This document shows, piece after piece, positions 1-9,200 of a DNA stretch of 26,243 nucleotides (the first letter of the stretch is position 1; each line of letters starts with the position of its first letter). The stretch lies in the NCBI GenBank assembly GCA_023230925.1, contig JALNWK010000041.1, positions 1 to 26,243 on the forward strand, given 5' to 3'. The translations under genes were made by a program, and so were the position numbers. This DNA is from Limnochordia bacterium. GTDB taxonomy: Bacteria; Bacillota; Limnochordia; DUMW01. A model generated the notes under the pieces. That model saw only the letters and a list, made by a program, of their open reading frames with translations, did not search any database and was not told the DNA's origin.

Positions 1-119
1 ATAAGATCAAGGTTATAAAACGAGAATCATATGGCTTTCACGATTTAGAATACTTTCAGCTGAAGATCAAGCAAAGATGCAGTGGGAAACAAGAAAAAGG
101 TCAACACTTACGGAGATGA
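1..119 (+). CDS. ISL3-like transposase, C-terminal end (partial)
   Basis: Only the last 38 or so codons are in the window, read in the frame that ends at TGA 117-119. The tail reads IKRESYGFHDLEYFQLKIKQ followed by a short basic end. That pattern (IK-x-IKR, then aromatic-Gly-Phe, then a D/N-x-E-x-F-x-L-x-I stretch) is what I know from the C-termini of ISL3-family transposases, which act on the ends of their own element. The gene is cut by the window edge, so catalytic residues cannot be checked. The family call rests on the tail alone; another DDE transposase family is possible. Confidence 0.6.
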   Translation, partial: KIKVIKRESYGFHDLEYFQLKIKQRCSGKQEKGQHLRR

Positions 120-123
120 ACCC
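101..123 (+). repeat. probable right terminal inverted repeat of the ISL3-like element
   Basis: The transposase frame runs into CAACACTTACGGAGATGAAC, ending in CCC at 121-123. Read on the minus strand this begins GGGTTCATCTCCGTAAGTG, a G-rich start of the kind ISL3-type terminal repeats show. In this family the gene usually ends inside or next to the terminal repeat. The left copy is outside the window, so the boundary is inferred and could be off by a few bases. Confidence 0.45.
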
Positions 124-479
124 TCAAGATTAAACCCAATCCAGTCATATTTGAATACCAGCAGTATGAGCGGGACATAACCGTAGAAGTAAGTACATCA
201 GGTATAGGAAAACTAGGGCTAGATACGGCTACGCTGATCTTATACAACGACGCAGAGAAAGAGATTTGGAGAGAGGTTTCGGATATTAGCACCACTATTC
301 CCTTTGTTGTGCCGGGTATCTCTAAGAGCTTTACGGAGACTATTAGTCTCCCCGAGGAGTACCAGTTGATTGGCCTCGTATCGTATCAGGAGAACCTCTT
401 GGGCAAGAAATTCTTACTTGAAATTATCCTTGAAGGTTCCAAAACCACACAGGCATCGGTAGATATTAGCTTTCAGTAA
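124..479 (+). pseudogene. 3' remnant of a gene cut by the IS (unknown beta-rich protein)
   Basis: One frame is open from the IS end to TAA 477-479, about 118 codons, with no ATG and no ribosome site. It is therefore the tail of a longer gene rather than a short gene. The product alternates hydrophobic and polar residues (for example RDITVEVSTSGIGKLGLDTA near its start and FLLEIILEGSKTTQASVDIS at its end) and has Gly/Pro turns, which suggests an Ig-like beta-sandwich domain of a surface protein. I do not recognise the family. A hairpin follows 8 bp after the stop, as expected at a real gene end. The IS insertion is the likely cause of the truncation. Confidence 0.5.
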
Positions 480-487
480 ACAGTATG

Positions 488-511
488 CAAGCCCATTGAA
501 CGATGGGCTTG
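488..511 (+). terminator. hairpin terminator after the truncated gene
   Basis: CAAGCCCAT (488-496) pairs perfectly with ATGGGCTTG (503-511) across the 6-nt loop TGAACG. It is followed by the moderately T-rich TCTTACTTCTCGCTATTTTT. It sits 8 bp downstream of the stop codon at 479, so it fits a Rho-independent terminator for that gene. Confidence 0.65.
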
Positions 512-619
512 TCTTACTTCTCGCTATTTTTGGCTAACAGGACTCGAGGCCAGCTGTGCCGCAATACTGCCATCCTTCCTAGGTCAAAAGCAAATCAATT
601 TTCTTACCAGATTATAGTG

Positions 620-917
620 TTATCCCGGATACCTGTCGCTTGCACTACACTTGCCGTTGGCATCAGCGGTAGGTATCGTGTCAGTCACTTTGTTGCATTA
701 GTTGGTGGTACTTGGGCAACACTCAGTTACCCAATGCATAGTAGACCAACGGGAAGGTGGACTGGCCGCGGGGACTACCTGGTTATGCTAAGGATATGCG
801 CAGCTTAGGTAAGGCTATTTCAGGTCAATTGTTGACTATTAGCCATGGTGGTCACCGTATCTTCGTCATTGTTCAAGTTGGTTGTACTTGGTGGCTTGCG
901 CGGAGCAGATGCTTTAG
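620..917 (+). pseudogene. decayed IS110-like transposase remnant
   Basis: No intact frame exists, but motifs of the IS110/IS1111 transposase C-terminal half appear in the right order across three frames. From 629 (frame 2) there is an IP..TTLA-type start, then HFVALVGG and SRPTGRWTGRGD. From 838 (frame 1) there is ISHGG. From 852 (frame 3) there is SPYLRHCSSWLYLVACAEQ, ending at TAG 915-917. In intact relatives these correspond to the IPGIGP-TA-TLAEIGD, AYAGL, SG-GTG and SK-GSPYLR elements. A plus-strand open frame at 503-808 covers part of it but is not a gene. The match was made by eye and needs a profile search. Confidence 0.35.
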
Positions 918-1103
918 CACAAATGAGTAGCAAACAGCCTGTTTAGTTGGATTATCTTTGTCCTAAAGGGATCGCGACTGTGGGAATCATCCAAATTCAT
1001 TTTAGTGTCAGGGCAAGGACATGCTCACAGATTGGCGAAATACGTAGTGGATAGTCTCATAGCTTCTAGGATCGAGTAACCGAAAAGACATGTGGGAGTC
1101 CGG

Positions 1104-1132
1104 TTTGCTGGTAGCTCCGAAAGACTAGCAAA
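1104..1132. other. hairpin upstream of the leader promoter
   Basis: TTTGCTGGT (1104-1112) pairs with ACTAGCAAA (1124-1132) at 8 of 9 positions around the loop AGCTCCGAAAG. T-rich DNA follows (CTTTTCCTCGTTTTT, 1146-1160). It may be a terminator left from the decayed element upstream. It lies just before the promoter at 1143-1172. Confidence 0.3.
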
Positions 1133-1142
1133 TGCATTTCCG

Positions 1143-1172
1143 TGACTTTTCCTCGTTTTTGTATGATATAAT
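1143..1172 (+). promoter_or_regulatory. extended -10 promoter for the ABC exporter leader
   Basis: The -35 is TGACTT (1143-1148) and the -10 is a consensus TATAAT (1167-1172) preceded by TGA, giving the TGn extension; the spacer is 18 nt. Transcription should start near 1179. The first intact gene downstream is the ABC exporter at 1493, which would leave a leader of about 310 nt. Confidence 0.6.
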
Positions 1173-1181
1173 CTTCCCTAG

Positions 1182-1322
1182 ATGTTGGCTACGATAGGGC
1201 TTACTGCTTATACTGTGACAACTAAGGAGTGCCCTGCCGAAATTGGTTACCTAAGGAGTGCCGTACAGTCCTTTACCATGACAGGTGCTAGCCCCGCAGT
1301 TTTTATTGATGGGAAATACTAA
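1182..1322 (+). CDS. possible 46-residue leader peptide
   Basis: ATG 1182 opens a frame of 46 codons to TAA 1320-1322 (MLATIGLTAYTVTTKECPAE at the start, FIDGKY at the end). The ATG is only about 3 nt after the predicted transcription start, so translation would have to be nearly leaderless. No ribosome site precedes it. I recognise no family. It could be a chance frame in the leader RNA. Confidence 0.15.
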   Translation: MLATIGLTAYTVTTKECPAEIGYLRSAVQSFTMTGASPAVFIDGKY

Positions 1323-1490
1323 GAACTAGTAAGGTAAGAAAGAGCCAAGGGCATAGAGGAAGGATTAGGGCCTGCAATTTAAGCTGTCTGCCGTAGGACA
1401 TCGGGTCTAAGCTTGGGGACCGTCGGCAGGGCAAACCAAGAATCCGCCGTTTTTCGGCGTGGGGGAGAGTCAAAAAAGGGGATCTTTGGA
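1222..1490 (+). promoter_or_regulatory. structured leader with a 12-nt repeat upstream of the ABC exporter
   Basis: CTAAGGAGTGCC occurs twice, at 1222-1233 and 1251-1262, 29 nt apart. Two hairpins follow. CTGCCG (1388-1393) pairs with CGGCAG (1424-1429) and encloses a second stem, GGTC with GACC. CGCCG (1445-1449) pairs with CGGCG (1455-1459) around TTTTT. The last hairpin ends about 18 nt before the GGGG ribosome site at 1478-1481. I compared the region by eye with the T-box, cobalamin, SAM-I, yybP-ykoY, ykkC and c-di-GMP-I patterns and saw no match. Control of the exporter through this leader is inference. Confidence 0.35.
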
Positions 1491-1492
1491 TT

Positions 1493-3238
1493 ATGCACTT
1501 ATTGAAGACTTTTGTCTCGTATTATAAAACAGAACGTTGGTTGTTCTTACTAGATATGATCTGTGCGAGCTTGATTGCGGGAATGGACCTGACCTTTCCG
1601 ATCATTACGCGCATGTTCATGAAGGATTTCATTCCGAACCAGAATATGCGGGCGGTTCTCCTATGGGTAGTGGTCTTATGTGTCCTATACGTGGGTCGGC
1701 TTTTTTGCCAATACGTAGTGGACTACTATGGTCATGTGATGGGTGTGAACATGGAGTATCACATGCGCAGGGATCTATTTACTCATCTGCAAACACTGGA
1801 TTTTCGTTTTTTCGACGATACGAAGGTGGGTCATTTAATGTCCCGTATTGTCAACGACCTGCGGGATATTTCTGAACTGGCCCATCATGGTCCTGAGGAT
1901 CTGTTTATTGCAGGCTTAATGCTCCTTGGTTCCTTTGCCTATCTGATGACGATCAATGTACCCTTAACCCTAATTGCCTTTGCTTTTGTTCCCCCTATCT
2001 TTTTGTATGCGAGCTATAAGCGCACGGCTATGACCAATGCCTTCACGCAGGAACGAAAGAAAATTGCCGATGTAAACGCTGAGGTGGAAAACAGCCTCTC
2101 TGGTATCCGGGTGGCCAAGAGTTTTGTGAACGAAGATTATGAGGAAAGGCGTTTTGATCATGCCAATGTAGCCTTCAAATACTCAAGGTATGAAGCCTTC
2201 CGGGCTATGGCCGAGTACTCCTCGGGGTTGAACTTTTTGACTAACATATTGAATGTAGCGGTGCTTGGCGCGGGCGCCTGGTTTATGTACCGAGGATACA
2301 TCGACTTAGCTGACTTGACTGCATACTTGATGTTTATTAGCTTCTTCTTGCAACCAATCCGTCGCTTGATCAACTTCACACAACAATACCAGCAGGGAAT
2401 GACGGGTTTTGCTCGGTTTACTGAATTGATGAGCATTCAACCTAGTATCAAGGATGCGCCTGATGCCATCTGCCTGGAACAGGTTTACGGGGAGATCGCC
2501 CTAGAGAACGTCTCCTTTCGGTATAACGAGTCCCAGGAGGTATTAAACGATATCTCCCTGGTAATCCCGGCGGGAGCAACGGTGGCCTTTGTGGGACCCT
2601 CGGGTGGTGGTAAGACTACTTTGTGTCATTTGATCCCGCGGTTTTACGATGTAACCGATGGGCAAGTTCTTCTCGATGGCAGGGATATCCGACAGATACA
2701 ACTCCAATCCCTCCGCGGGCAAATAGGTGTGGTACAGCAGGATGTATTTTTGTTTACGGGGACAATCCGTGAAAACATCCTCTATGGTGATCCGAGTGCC
2801 TCGGAAGAAGAGATGATCACCGCGGCGAAAAAGGCCCAGATTCATGAATTTATTAGTACCCTTCCCGACGGATATGACACCTACGTGGGGGAACGGGGAA
2901 TTAAGCTATCTGGTGGTCAAAAGCAACGAATCTCCATCGCTAGGGTCTTTTTGAAGAATCCACCAATCTTAGTCTTAGACGAGGCCACCTCCGCTTTGGA
3001 TACGGTAACGGAGCAGGAGATCCAAGGGGCCCTGTTGGAATTGGCCAAGGATCGGACAACCCTCATTATTGCCCACCGTCTTTCCACCATCCGCCATGCG
3101 GATAAGATCGTGGTTCTTGATCAGGGGCGGATCAAAGAAGAGGGCAGTCACCAAGAGTTAGTTCGGCAGGGGGGGATGTATGCCAAGTTATATGAAGACC
3201 AGAACCTACCGGAACCATTAGTACCACAGACTTCCTAA
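1493..3238 (+). CDS. ABC exporter, fused membrane and ATPase domains (half-transporter)
   Basis: A 581-residue protein with a six-helix exporter-type membrane domain (about residues 10-310) followed by an ATP-binding domain (about 335-575). The ATPase motifs are complete: Walker A GPSGGGKTT at 368-376, signature LSGGQ at 472-476, Walker B ending in D496-E497 (ILVLDEAT), and the switch histidine H528 in IIAHR. Such half-transporters work as homodimers or heterodimers in the cytoplasmic membrane and export drugs, lipids or peptides. No partner half-transporter is adjacent, so a homodimer is likely. ATG 1493 follows AAAAAAGGGGATC at normal spacing. The gene is 189 bp from the fucosidase and separated by a hairpin, so it may not share that operon. 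Substrate unknown. Confidence 0.9.
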   Translation: MHLLKTFVSYYKTERWLFLLDMICASLIAGMDLTFPIITRMFMKDFIPNQNMRAVLLWVVVLCVLYVGRLFCQYVVDYYGHVMGVNMEYHMRRDLFTHLQTLDFRFFDDTKVGHLMSRIVNDLRDISELAHHGPEDLFIAGLMLLGSFAYLMTINVPLTLIAFAFVPPIFLYASYKRTAMTNAFTQERKKIADVNAEVENSLSGIRVAKSFVNEDYEERRFDHANVAFKYSRYEAFRAMAEYSSGLNFLTNILNVAVLGAGAWFMYRGYIDLADLTAYLMFISFFLQPIRRLINFTQQYQQGMTGFARFTELMSIQPSIKDAPDAICLEQVYGEIALENVSFRYNESQEVLNDISLVIPAGATVAFVGPSGGGKTTLCHLIPRFYDVTDGQVLLDGRDIRQIQLQSLRGQIGVVQQDVFLFTGTIRENILYGDPSASEEEMITAAKKAQIHEFISTLPDGYDTYVGERGIKLSGGQKQRISIARVFLKNPPILVLDEATSALDTVTEQEIQGALLELAKDRTTLIIAHRLSTIRHADKIVVLDQGRIKEEGSHQELVRQGGMYAKLYEDQNLPEPLVPQTS

Positions 3239-3243
3239 GGGGC

Positions 3244-3282
3244 TTGGCAAGTTCGGCTTACAGGTACGAAAAGACTTGCCAA
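3244..3282 (+). terminator. hairpin after the ABC exporter
   Basis: TTGGCAAGT (3244-3252) pairs perfectly with ACTTGCCAA (3274-3282) across a 21-nt loop, starting 6 nt after the stop codon. No T-run follows, so it is not a classic intrinsic terminator; it may protect the 3' end or weaken read-through into the glycosidase operon. Confidence 0.4.
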
Positions 3283-3427
3283 TCTAGCCGGGTATAGCAT
3301 ATTGGCGCAGTTGGTTGTGAATTAATCGAATTGACCGGAGTGGGTAGGATACACATTGGTATTGTCCCCTTGCTGGGGCAACGGTTGGTAAGAGTAATCT
3401 GCAAACAACAAAGGAGGGTGCTTTCAT

Positions 3428-4693
3428 ATGGCAAAGGCGCAGGAACGGATGCAGTGGTTTAATGAAGCTAGATTCGGCATGTTCATTCACTGGGGGCTAT
3501 ATGCGATTCCAGCCCGAGGGGAATGGGTAAGAAGTAATGAGCGGATTCCCAAGGAAGACTACCAGCCATTCTTTCATGAGTTTAACCCCACCGAGTATGA
3601 TCCTAAGCAGTGGGCCAAGTTAGCCAAGGAGGCCGGGCAGAAATACGTGGTGATGACCGCGAAGCACCATGATGGTTTTTGCCTCTTCGATAGCAAACTC
3701 ACGGATTTCAAAGCGACAAATACCCCTGCCGGCCGGGATTTGATTAAGGAATATGTTGATGCCTTTCGGGATGAGGGTCTAAAGGTTGGCTTTTATTATT
3801 CAGTGATCGATTGGTACCACGATGACTATCCCGCCTTTGGCGATCGGCATCATCCCATGCGAGATAATCCTGCTTTCCGGGATCGGTCCCGGGATTTCTC
3901 CCGGTATCTTGAGTATATGCACGGTCAAGTGCGAGAGTTGCTTACCAATTACGGTAAGATCGACATCATGTGGTTCGATTTCTCCTACGATAATATGAGC
4001 GGAGAAACGTGGGAGGCAACAAAGCTGGTCGAGATGTGCCGGTTGCTCCAACCAGATCTGATCATTGATAACAGGCTTGGAGGAAACATTAAAGCAACTA
4101 AGCCTGAGCCCTATGCCGGGGATTTTGCCTCACCGGAACAGATCATCCCACCCCAAGGGATTCGTAATGAAAAAGGGGAGCCTATTCCCTGGGAGGCCTG
4201 TGTGACCTTGAATAACCACTGGGGTTATTGTGCCAGGGATCGGGATTACAAGTCGGCAAAGCAGGTGGTCAGGGGCCTTGTGGAATGTGTTAGCAAGAAC
4301 GGAAACCTGTTGCTAAATGTGGGGCCCAATGCCCGGGGACTGATTCCGAGCGAGTCGGAGGAGATCCTGCGGGAAGTTGGTAAATGGATGGCAAGGAATG
4401 GTGAGAGTATCTATGGATGTGGTATGGCTGATCTGGTAAAACCCGAATGGGGTCGCTACACCCAAAAGGGTAATAAGCTATATGCCCATGTATTAGATCG
4501 GCCCATTGGACCGATTCCCTTGGCGGGACTAAATGGCCGGATCAAAAGGGCCCGCTTGCTAGCAGATGGATCGGAGCTGCGGGTGGGGACCCCCTGGAAC
4601 GCAGTGGATTTTCCCGACTATGCCTTCATTAATCTGGGTGCCGCCAATTTGCCCGATGAAATAGATACGGTGATCGAACTGGAACTGTACTAA
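3428..4693 (+). CDS. alpha-L-fucosidase, family GH29
   Basis: A 421-residue glycosidase that should remove terminal alpha-L-fucose from glycans. Family marks are RFGMFIHWGLY near the N-terminus (H21), KHHDGF (H80, H81) in the (beta/alpha)8 barrel, and IDIMWFDFSYD, where D184 is the expected nucleophile by analogy with other GH29 enzymes. WEACVTLNNHWGY (E256) is the conserved motif near the acid/base region. A short beta domain ends the protein. There is no signal peptide, so it should act in the cytoplasm on imported oligosaccharides. ATG 3428 has AGGAGG at 3412-3417. It is the first gene of a three-gene operon; the GH5 gene starts 25 nt after its stop. The precise linkage preference cannot be read from sequence. 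Confidence 0.93.
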   Translation: MAKAQERMQWFNEARFGMFIHWGLYAIPARGEWVRSNERIPKEDYQPFFHEFNPTEYDPKQWAKLAKEAGQKYVVMTAKHHDGFCLFDSKLTDFKATNTPAGRDLIKEYVDAFRDEGLKVGFYYSVIDWYHDDYPAFGDRHHPMRDNPAFRDRSRDFSRYLEYMHGQVRELLTNYGKIDIMWFDFSYDNMSGETWEATKLVEMCRLLQPDLIIDNRLGGNIKATKPEPYAGDFASPEQIIPPQGIRNEKGEPIPWEACVTLNNHWGYCARDRDYKSAKQVVRGLVECVSKNGNLLLNVGPNARGLIPSESEEILREVGKWMARNGESIYGCGMADLVKPEWGRYTQKGNKLYAHVLDRPIGPIPLAGLNGRIKRARLLADGSELRVGTPWNAVDFPDYAFINLGAANLPDEIDTVIELELY

Positions 4694-4718
4694 CTGGTTG
4701 CAGCTTGGAGGTGTATCT

Positions 4719-6218
4719 ATGAGGACGGTGCAGATCCAGGACGGGCAGTTTACAGATAGTGCCGGCAGATCTGTCATTTTGCATGGGATCAACATGGTCT
4801 GCAAGGATCAGGGGCGGAACTATATCGGTCCGTGGACCCGGGACGATTTTGCTAAGCTGAAGGAGTGGGGCCTGAATGTGATTCGGCTGGGGATCTTTTG
4901 GGATGGGGTGGAACCCCATCCCGGTGAGTATGATGATGCATACTTGGACCGGAATGCCGAGCTGATCAAGCTGGCCGCGGAATATGGGATCTGGGTCGTT
5001 TTAGATATGCACCAAGACCTGTTTGGATATCCCTATGGTGGTGGTGCCCCCTCCTGGGCGGTGCTAACCGATGGCAAACCACATGTTCCCACTAAAATAT
5101 GGAGTGATGCCTATCTGCTTAGTCCGGCCATCTGGCAAGCCTTTGATAGCTTTTGGCAAAATCGTCCTGCGGTGGATGGCCTGGGACTACAGGATCACTA
5201 CGCTAGAGCGTGGCGCTATGTTGCTTCTCGTTACCGAGACTATGATCACGTCATTGGCTATGACATCATGAACGAACCCTTTATTGGCTCAGCGGTGAAC
5301 CAGATCCAACCGTTGATGTATGAGCAGTTTCACAAAGAGTGGGGACGGGCTAGGGAGGATATGGACTTCGATGAGCTTTTTGCAGCCTGGCTCGATCCGA
5401 AAAGGCGACCAGAACGTCTAGAGATTCTCAATGATGTAGGCAGATACGCCCGGGTCATTGGGGCAGTAACAAGAGGGTATGGACAATTTGAGTGGGGTAT
5501 TCTGTCTTCCTTTTATCAGCGGGTGGCCGAGGCGATCCGTAGTGTGGATCAGGACGGGATCATTTTTCTGGAGACCAACTATTTTGGCAATATCGGGGTC
5601 CTAAGTAATATTCAACCGGTGCGAGATCAAAGGGGAACTAAGGATCCATCCCAAGCCTATGCCCCCCACGGATATGATCTGGTCACAGATACGGAATCTC
5701 CCGAAGGGGCTAGCCCCCAGCGACTGAGGTTTATCTTTCAACAGCATGAACTTACGAGAAACCGTCTACAAGCACCCATGTTCGTCGGTGAATGGGGTGC
5801 TTTTTACAACTCCCAGCAAACCAAAGACATTGCTTTGTGTATCAAAGACATCTTTGAGCAGTTGCTCTGTGGCGATGCCTATTGGTCCTACGAGGGGCCG
5901 CACATGGCGCAACTGCCATTCTTTCCAAGCATTAGGCGGGGATACCCTATGGCTGTATCCGGGAAGATTCAGCACTATTACTACGATGCTGACACCGGGT
6001 ATTTTGAATGCACTTGGCAGGAGGACGGTGGAAATGAATCAACCACGATCTATTTACCCGATTGCACCAATCCAAGAGCATGGCAAATACAGTTAGCACC
6101 TGAAGGAAGCAGTTTCTCCCTAGAACCGCTCGGGGAGACTGCTTGCTACCTACACATTCCTCCGTGGAGCCCTTGTTGTGGTACTGTGCGGGTGTTACGG
6201 GTAGAAGGAACCGATTGA
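4719..6218 (+). CDS. GH5 glycoside hydrolase, endoglycoceramidase-like
   Basis: A 499-residue retaining glycosidase. The opening LHGINMV, the segment DMHQDLFG (from D96), IGYDIMNEPF with acid/base E186 and FVGEWGAF with nucleophile E358 mark a GH5 barrel. DMHQD and the C-terminal beta-sandwich (about residues 415-499) are typical of the endoglycoceramidase-type GH5 subfamilies, which split a glycan from a lipid or other aglycone. No signal peptide is present, unlike most secreted endoglycoceramidases. A TTG seven codons upstream (4698) also opens the frame, but GGAGGTG at 4707-4713 places the start at ATG 4719. It is the middle gene of the fucosidase-GH5-beta-galactosidase operon. A beta-glucosidase- or rutinosidase-like activity is also possible. 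Confidence 0.88.
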   Translation: MRTVQIQDGQFTDSAGRSVILHGINMVCKDQGRNYIGPWTRDDFAKLKEWGLNVIRLGIFWDGVEPHPGEYDDAYLDRNAELIKLAAEYGIWVVLDMHQDLFGYPYGGGAPSWAVLTDGKPHVPTKIWSDAYLLSPAIWQAFDSFWQNRPAVDGLGLQDHYARAWRYVASRYRDYDHVIGYDIMNEPFIGSAVNQIQPLMYEQFHKEWGRAREDMDFDELFAAWLDPKRRPERLEILNDVGRYARVIGAVTRGYGQFEWGILSSFYQRVAEAIRSVDQDGIIFLETNYFGNIGVLSNIQPVRDQRGTKDPSQAYAPHGYDLVTDTESPEGASPQRLRFIFQQHELTRNRLQAPMFVGEWGAFYNSQQTKDIALCIKDIFEQLLCGDAYWSYEGPHMAQLPFFPSIRRGYPMAVSGKIQHYYYDADTGYFECTWQEDGGNESTTIYLPDCTNPRAWQIQLAPEGSSFSLEPLGETACYLHIPPWSPCCGTVRVLRVEGTD

Positions 6219-6254
6219 GTCTTGTATATGAGAACACCGAAGGAGGTAGTAAGG

Positions 6255-9200
6255 ATGTGGAAAAACGTTGCGGCTGTTCTGATCTTACTGATCTTCGTTG
6301 TGGTAATCATTTGCACCATGCCATCGGCGGGCAAGGAGGAGTGGAACAATAACCCTGAGGTTTTCCAGGTGAACCGAGAACCGGCCCATGCTACATTTAT
6401 TCCCTTTGCCGATGTGGAAACTGCCCTCAAACAGGATCCGAAGGATTCGCCGTATTACCTACTGCTAAATGGGCAGTGGTCCTTTCACTGGGCGGAAAAT
6501 CCTGGGGCAAGACCGATGGATTTTTACAAAGAGGACTATGACATTAGCCAGTGGGATCAGATCAAGGTTCCTAGTAGCTGGCAACTAGAAGGCTATGATT
6601 ATCCCATTTACACAAATGTGACTTACCCTTGGACGGGCTATGAGAATCCCCGTCCACCAAAGGCCCCCACTTTGTATAATCCCGTTGGCTCTTACCGGCA
6701 TACTTTCACCATACCGGAGCAGTGGGAGGGGCGGGAGGTATTTATTAGTCTTCAAGGGGTGGAATCGGCTTTCTATCTGTGGGTCAACGGGGAACAAGTG
6801 GGATACAGCGAAGATAGTTTTACCCCTGCGGACTTTAACATTACCAAGTATCTACAGAAGGGTGAGAATACCCTGGCCGTTTTGGTGTATCGCTGGTGCG
6901 ATGGTAGTTGGCTTGAGGACCAGGACTTTATCCGTCTTAGTGGTATTTTCCGGGATGTCTATCTCTATGCGAAGCCTAAGGTACATATTAGGGACTTCCA
7001 AGTGATGACGGACCTTGATGAGGAATATAAACATGGAATCCTAAGGCTAAAGATAGATGTGCGCAACCTAGGAAACGAGCCGGTTACAGCTTATCAGTTG
7101 GAGGGGATGTTGTATGATGCCAACAGACTTCCTGCTTTTGACGAACCGATCATTGCCGAGGTCAGTGTTGCCAGCCCAGGGGAAGTGAGAGTGGAGGCCG
7201 AAAGATTTGTTCAAAGTCCATGGAAATGGTCTGCAGAGGATCCCTACTTGTATACTTTGGTTCTGTCCTTAAAGGATGCGGCCGGGGAGAACGTAGAGAC
7301 TGCCAGTTGTCGGGTGGGTTTTCGGGAGTTTAAGCTCGAAGGGAACCAGATGAAGATTAACGGTAAACCCATCATGTTTAAGGGTGTAAACCGCCATGAG
7401 ATCCACCCGGACACCGGAAGGACCCTCACCAAGGAAAGCATGATTGAAGATATTCTTCTCATGAAACAGTTTAACATTAACGCAGTACGCACCTCCCATT
7501 ACCCCAATGACCCCCTTTGGTATGATCTTTGTGATGAATATGGTCTTTATGTGATAGATGAAGCTAATCTGGAGTCCCATGGTGCAAATCATATCTTACC
7601 GAAGAGTGACCCGAAATGGCTAGCCGCATGTCTTGATCGGGTACAAAGCATGGTGGAGCGGGACAAGAACCATCCTTCGGTGCTCATCTGGTCCTTGGGG
7701 AACGAAGCGGGAAACGGTAACACATTCAAACACCTAGCTCAGTGGGTAAAGGAGCGGGATGCCACCCGCTTAGTGCATTATGAGGGGGATAACCGGTGGG
7801 CGGATATACACAGCACGATGTATACCCACGTAGATACCGTCGAGCAGTACGGGAAGGCCGGCACTAAACCATATATCCTCTGTGAGTATGCCCACGCGAT
7901 GGGCAATAGCGTGGGGAATCTGCAAAAGTACTGGGATGTGATCGAAAAATATCCCATCTTGCAGGGTGCTTTTATTTGGGACTGGGTGGATCAAGCCCTG
8001 CGGTGGCCGATACCGGTCGAGCAAGTGGTGCTAGATCGAAGTGGATCAGGCTTTAAATCCGAGGTTGTTGGTGATTTGGTGGCAGGTAGATCTGGAAATT
8101 GTCTGAAGGGATATACCATACTACCCGATGTGCCAACGCTAAACATTACCGGGGAAGGATTAACCCTTGAGGCGTGGGTAAAGCCTGAGGGTGCTCCCGA
8201 GCATGATCATGTGCTGATCGCCAAGGGAGATACCCAGTTCGCGCTTAAGTATACCGCCAATTACGTCGGGCAAAACCGCAGTGTTATCGAGTTCTTTATC
8301 TATGATCAACGGGGTCCAGAATGGATTGCGGCGGTGGTGAATACTCCAGCGGATTGGTTTGGGAATTGGCACCATGTGGTGGGCACCTTCGATGGGCAAA
8401 AGCTGCAGCTTTACATCGATGGGAAGCTACAGGCTGAAAGGACCACCGATGGGAAGATCACGCCTAATGCTTATCCTGTGGGGATCGGCCGGGATATGCA
8501 GACTGATCGTAGATTCAGAGGTCTCATCGATGATGTCCGAATCTATAACCGTGCCCTCACCCAAGAGGAAATCCAGGATACGAAAAGAACCTGTGATGAA
8601 AGCACTGTCCTGTGGCTAGATTTTGAAACCTTACATGTAGAGGATAGTGCAAAGAAACATTTCTTTGCCTACGGGGGCGATTGGGGAGATCATCCTAACG
8701 ACGGGAACTTCTGTGCGAATGGATTAGTCTTTCCCGATCGGAGGGTACAGCCCGAACTAGATGAGGTGAAAAAGGTCTACCAGAACATTGGTGTAAAAGC
8801 GGTAGACTTACTAAAGGGTCAAGTTGAAATCCGAAACAAGCACTTGTTCACAAACCTGGAAGTCTTCCGGATGGACTGGGAATTGCTAGAGGATGATCAA
8901 GTCCTTCAGAGAGGAAGCGAGGTGCTAGAACTAGCACCCCGATCATCCCAGGTAATTACCCTGCCCCTGAAAGTACCAGCAATAACGCCGGGCGCGGAAT
9001 ACTGGCTGAACATCAGCTTTGTACTAAGGGAGGATGCCCCATGGGCTCAGGCTGGTCATGAGGTAGCCAAAGAGCAATTGCAGATGCCCTTTAGAGAAGC
9101 TAACCCCAGCTTGGCAGTGATACCCAGTCTAGACCTTGTGGAGACCTCTGAGGAGATCATGATTCAAGGTGATGATTTTCGTATCCTGTTTGATCGGGCC

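Noticed and set aside
503..808. Plus-strand open frame of 101 codons
   Set aside because: No ribosome site, the start codon lies in the arm of the 488-511 hairpin, and the second half matches IS110-like motifs that continue in other frames. Treated as part of a decayed element.
3300..3427. Promoter for the glycosidase operon near TTGACC at 3331-3336
   Set aside because: No -10 hexamer occurs at a 16-18 nt spacing; the nearest candidate (TATTGT at 3360) is 23 nt away.
4698..4718. Upstream TTG start of the GH5 gene
   Set aside because: The ribosome site GGAGGTG lies at 4707-4713, inside this extension, and points to ATG 4719.
6222..6254. Upstream TTG start of the beta-galactosidase gene
   Set aside because: AGGAGG at 6241-6246 lies inside the extension, and ATG 6255 begins a proper signal-type N-terminus.
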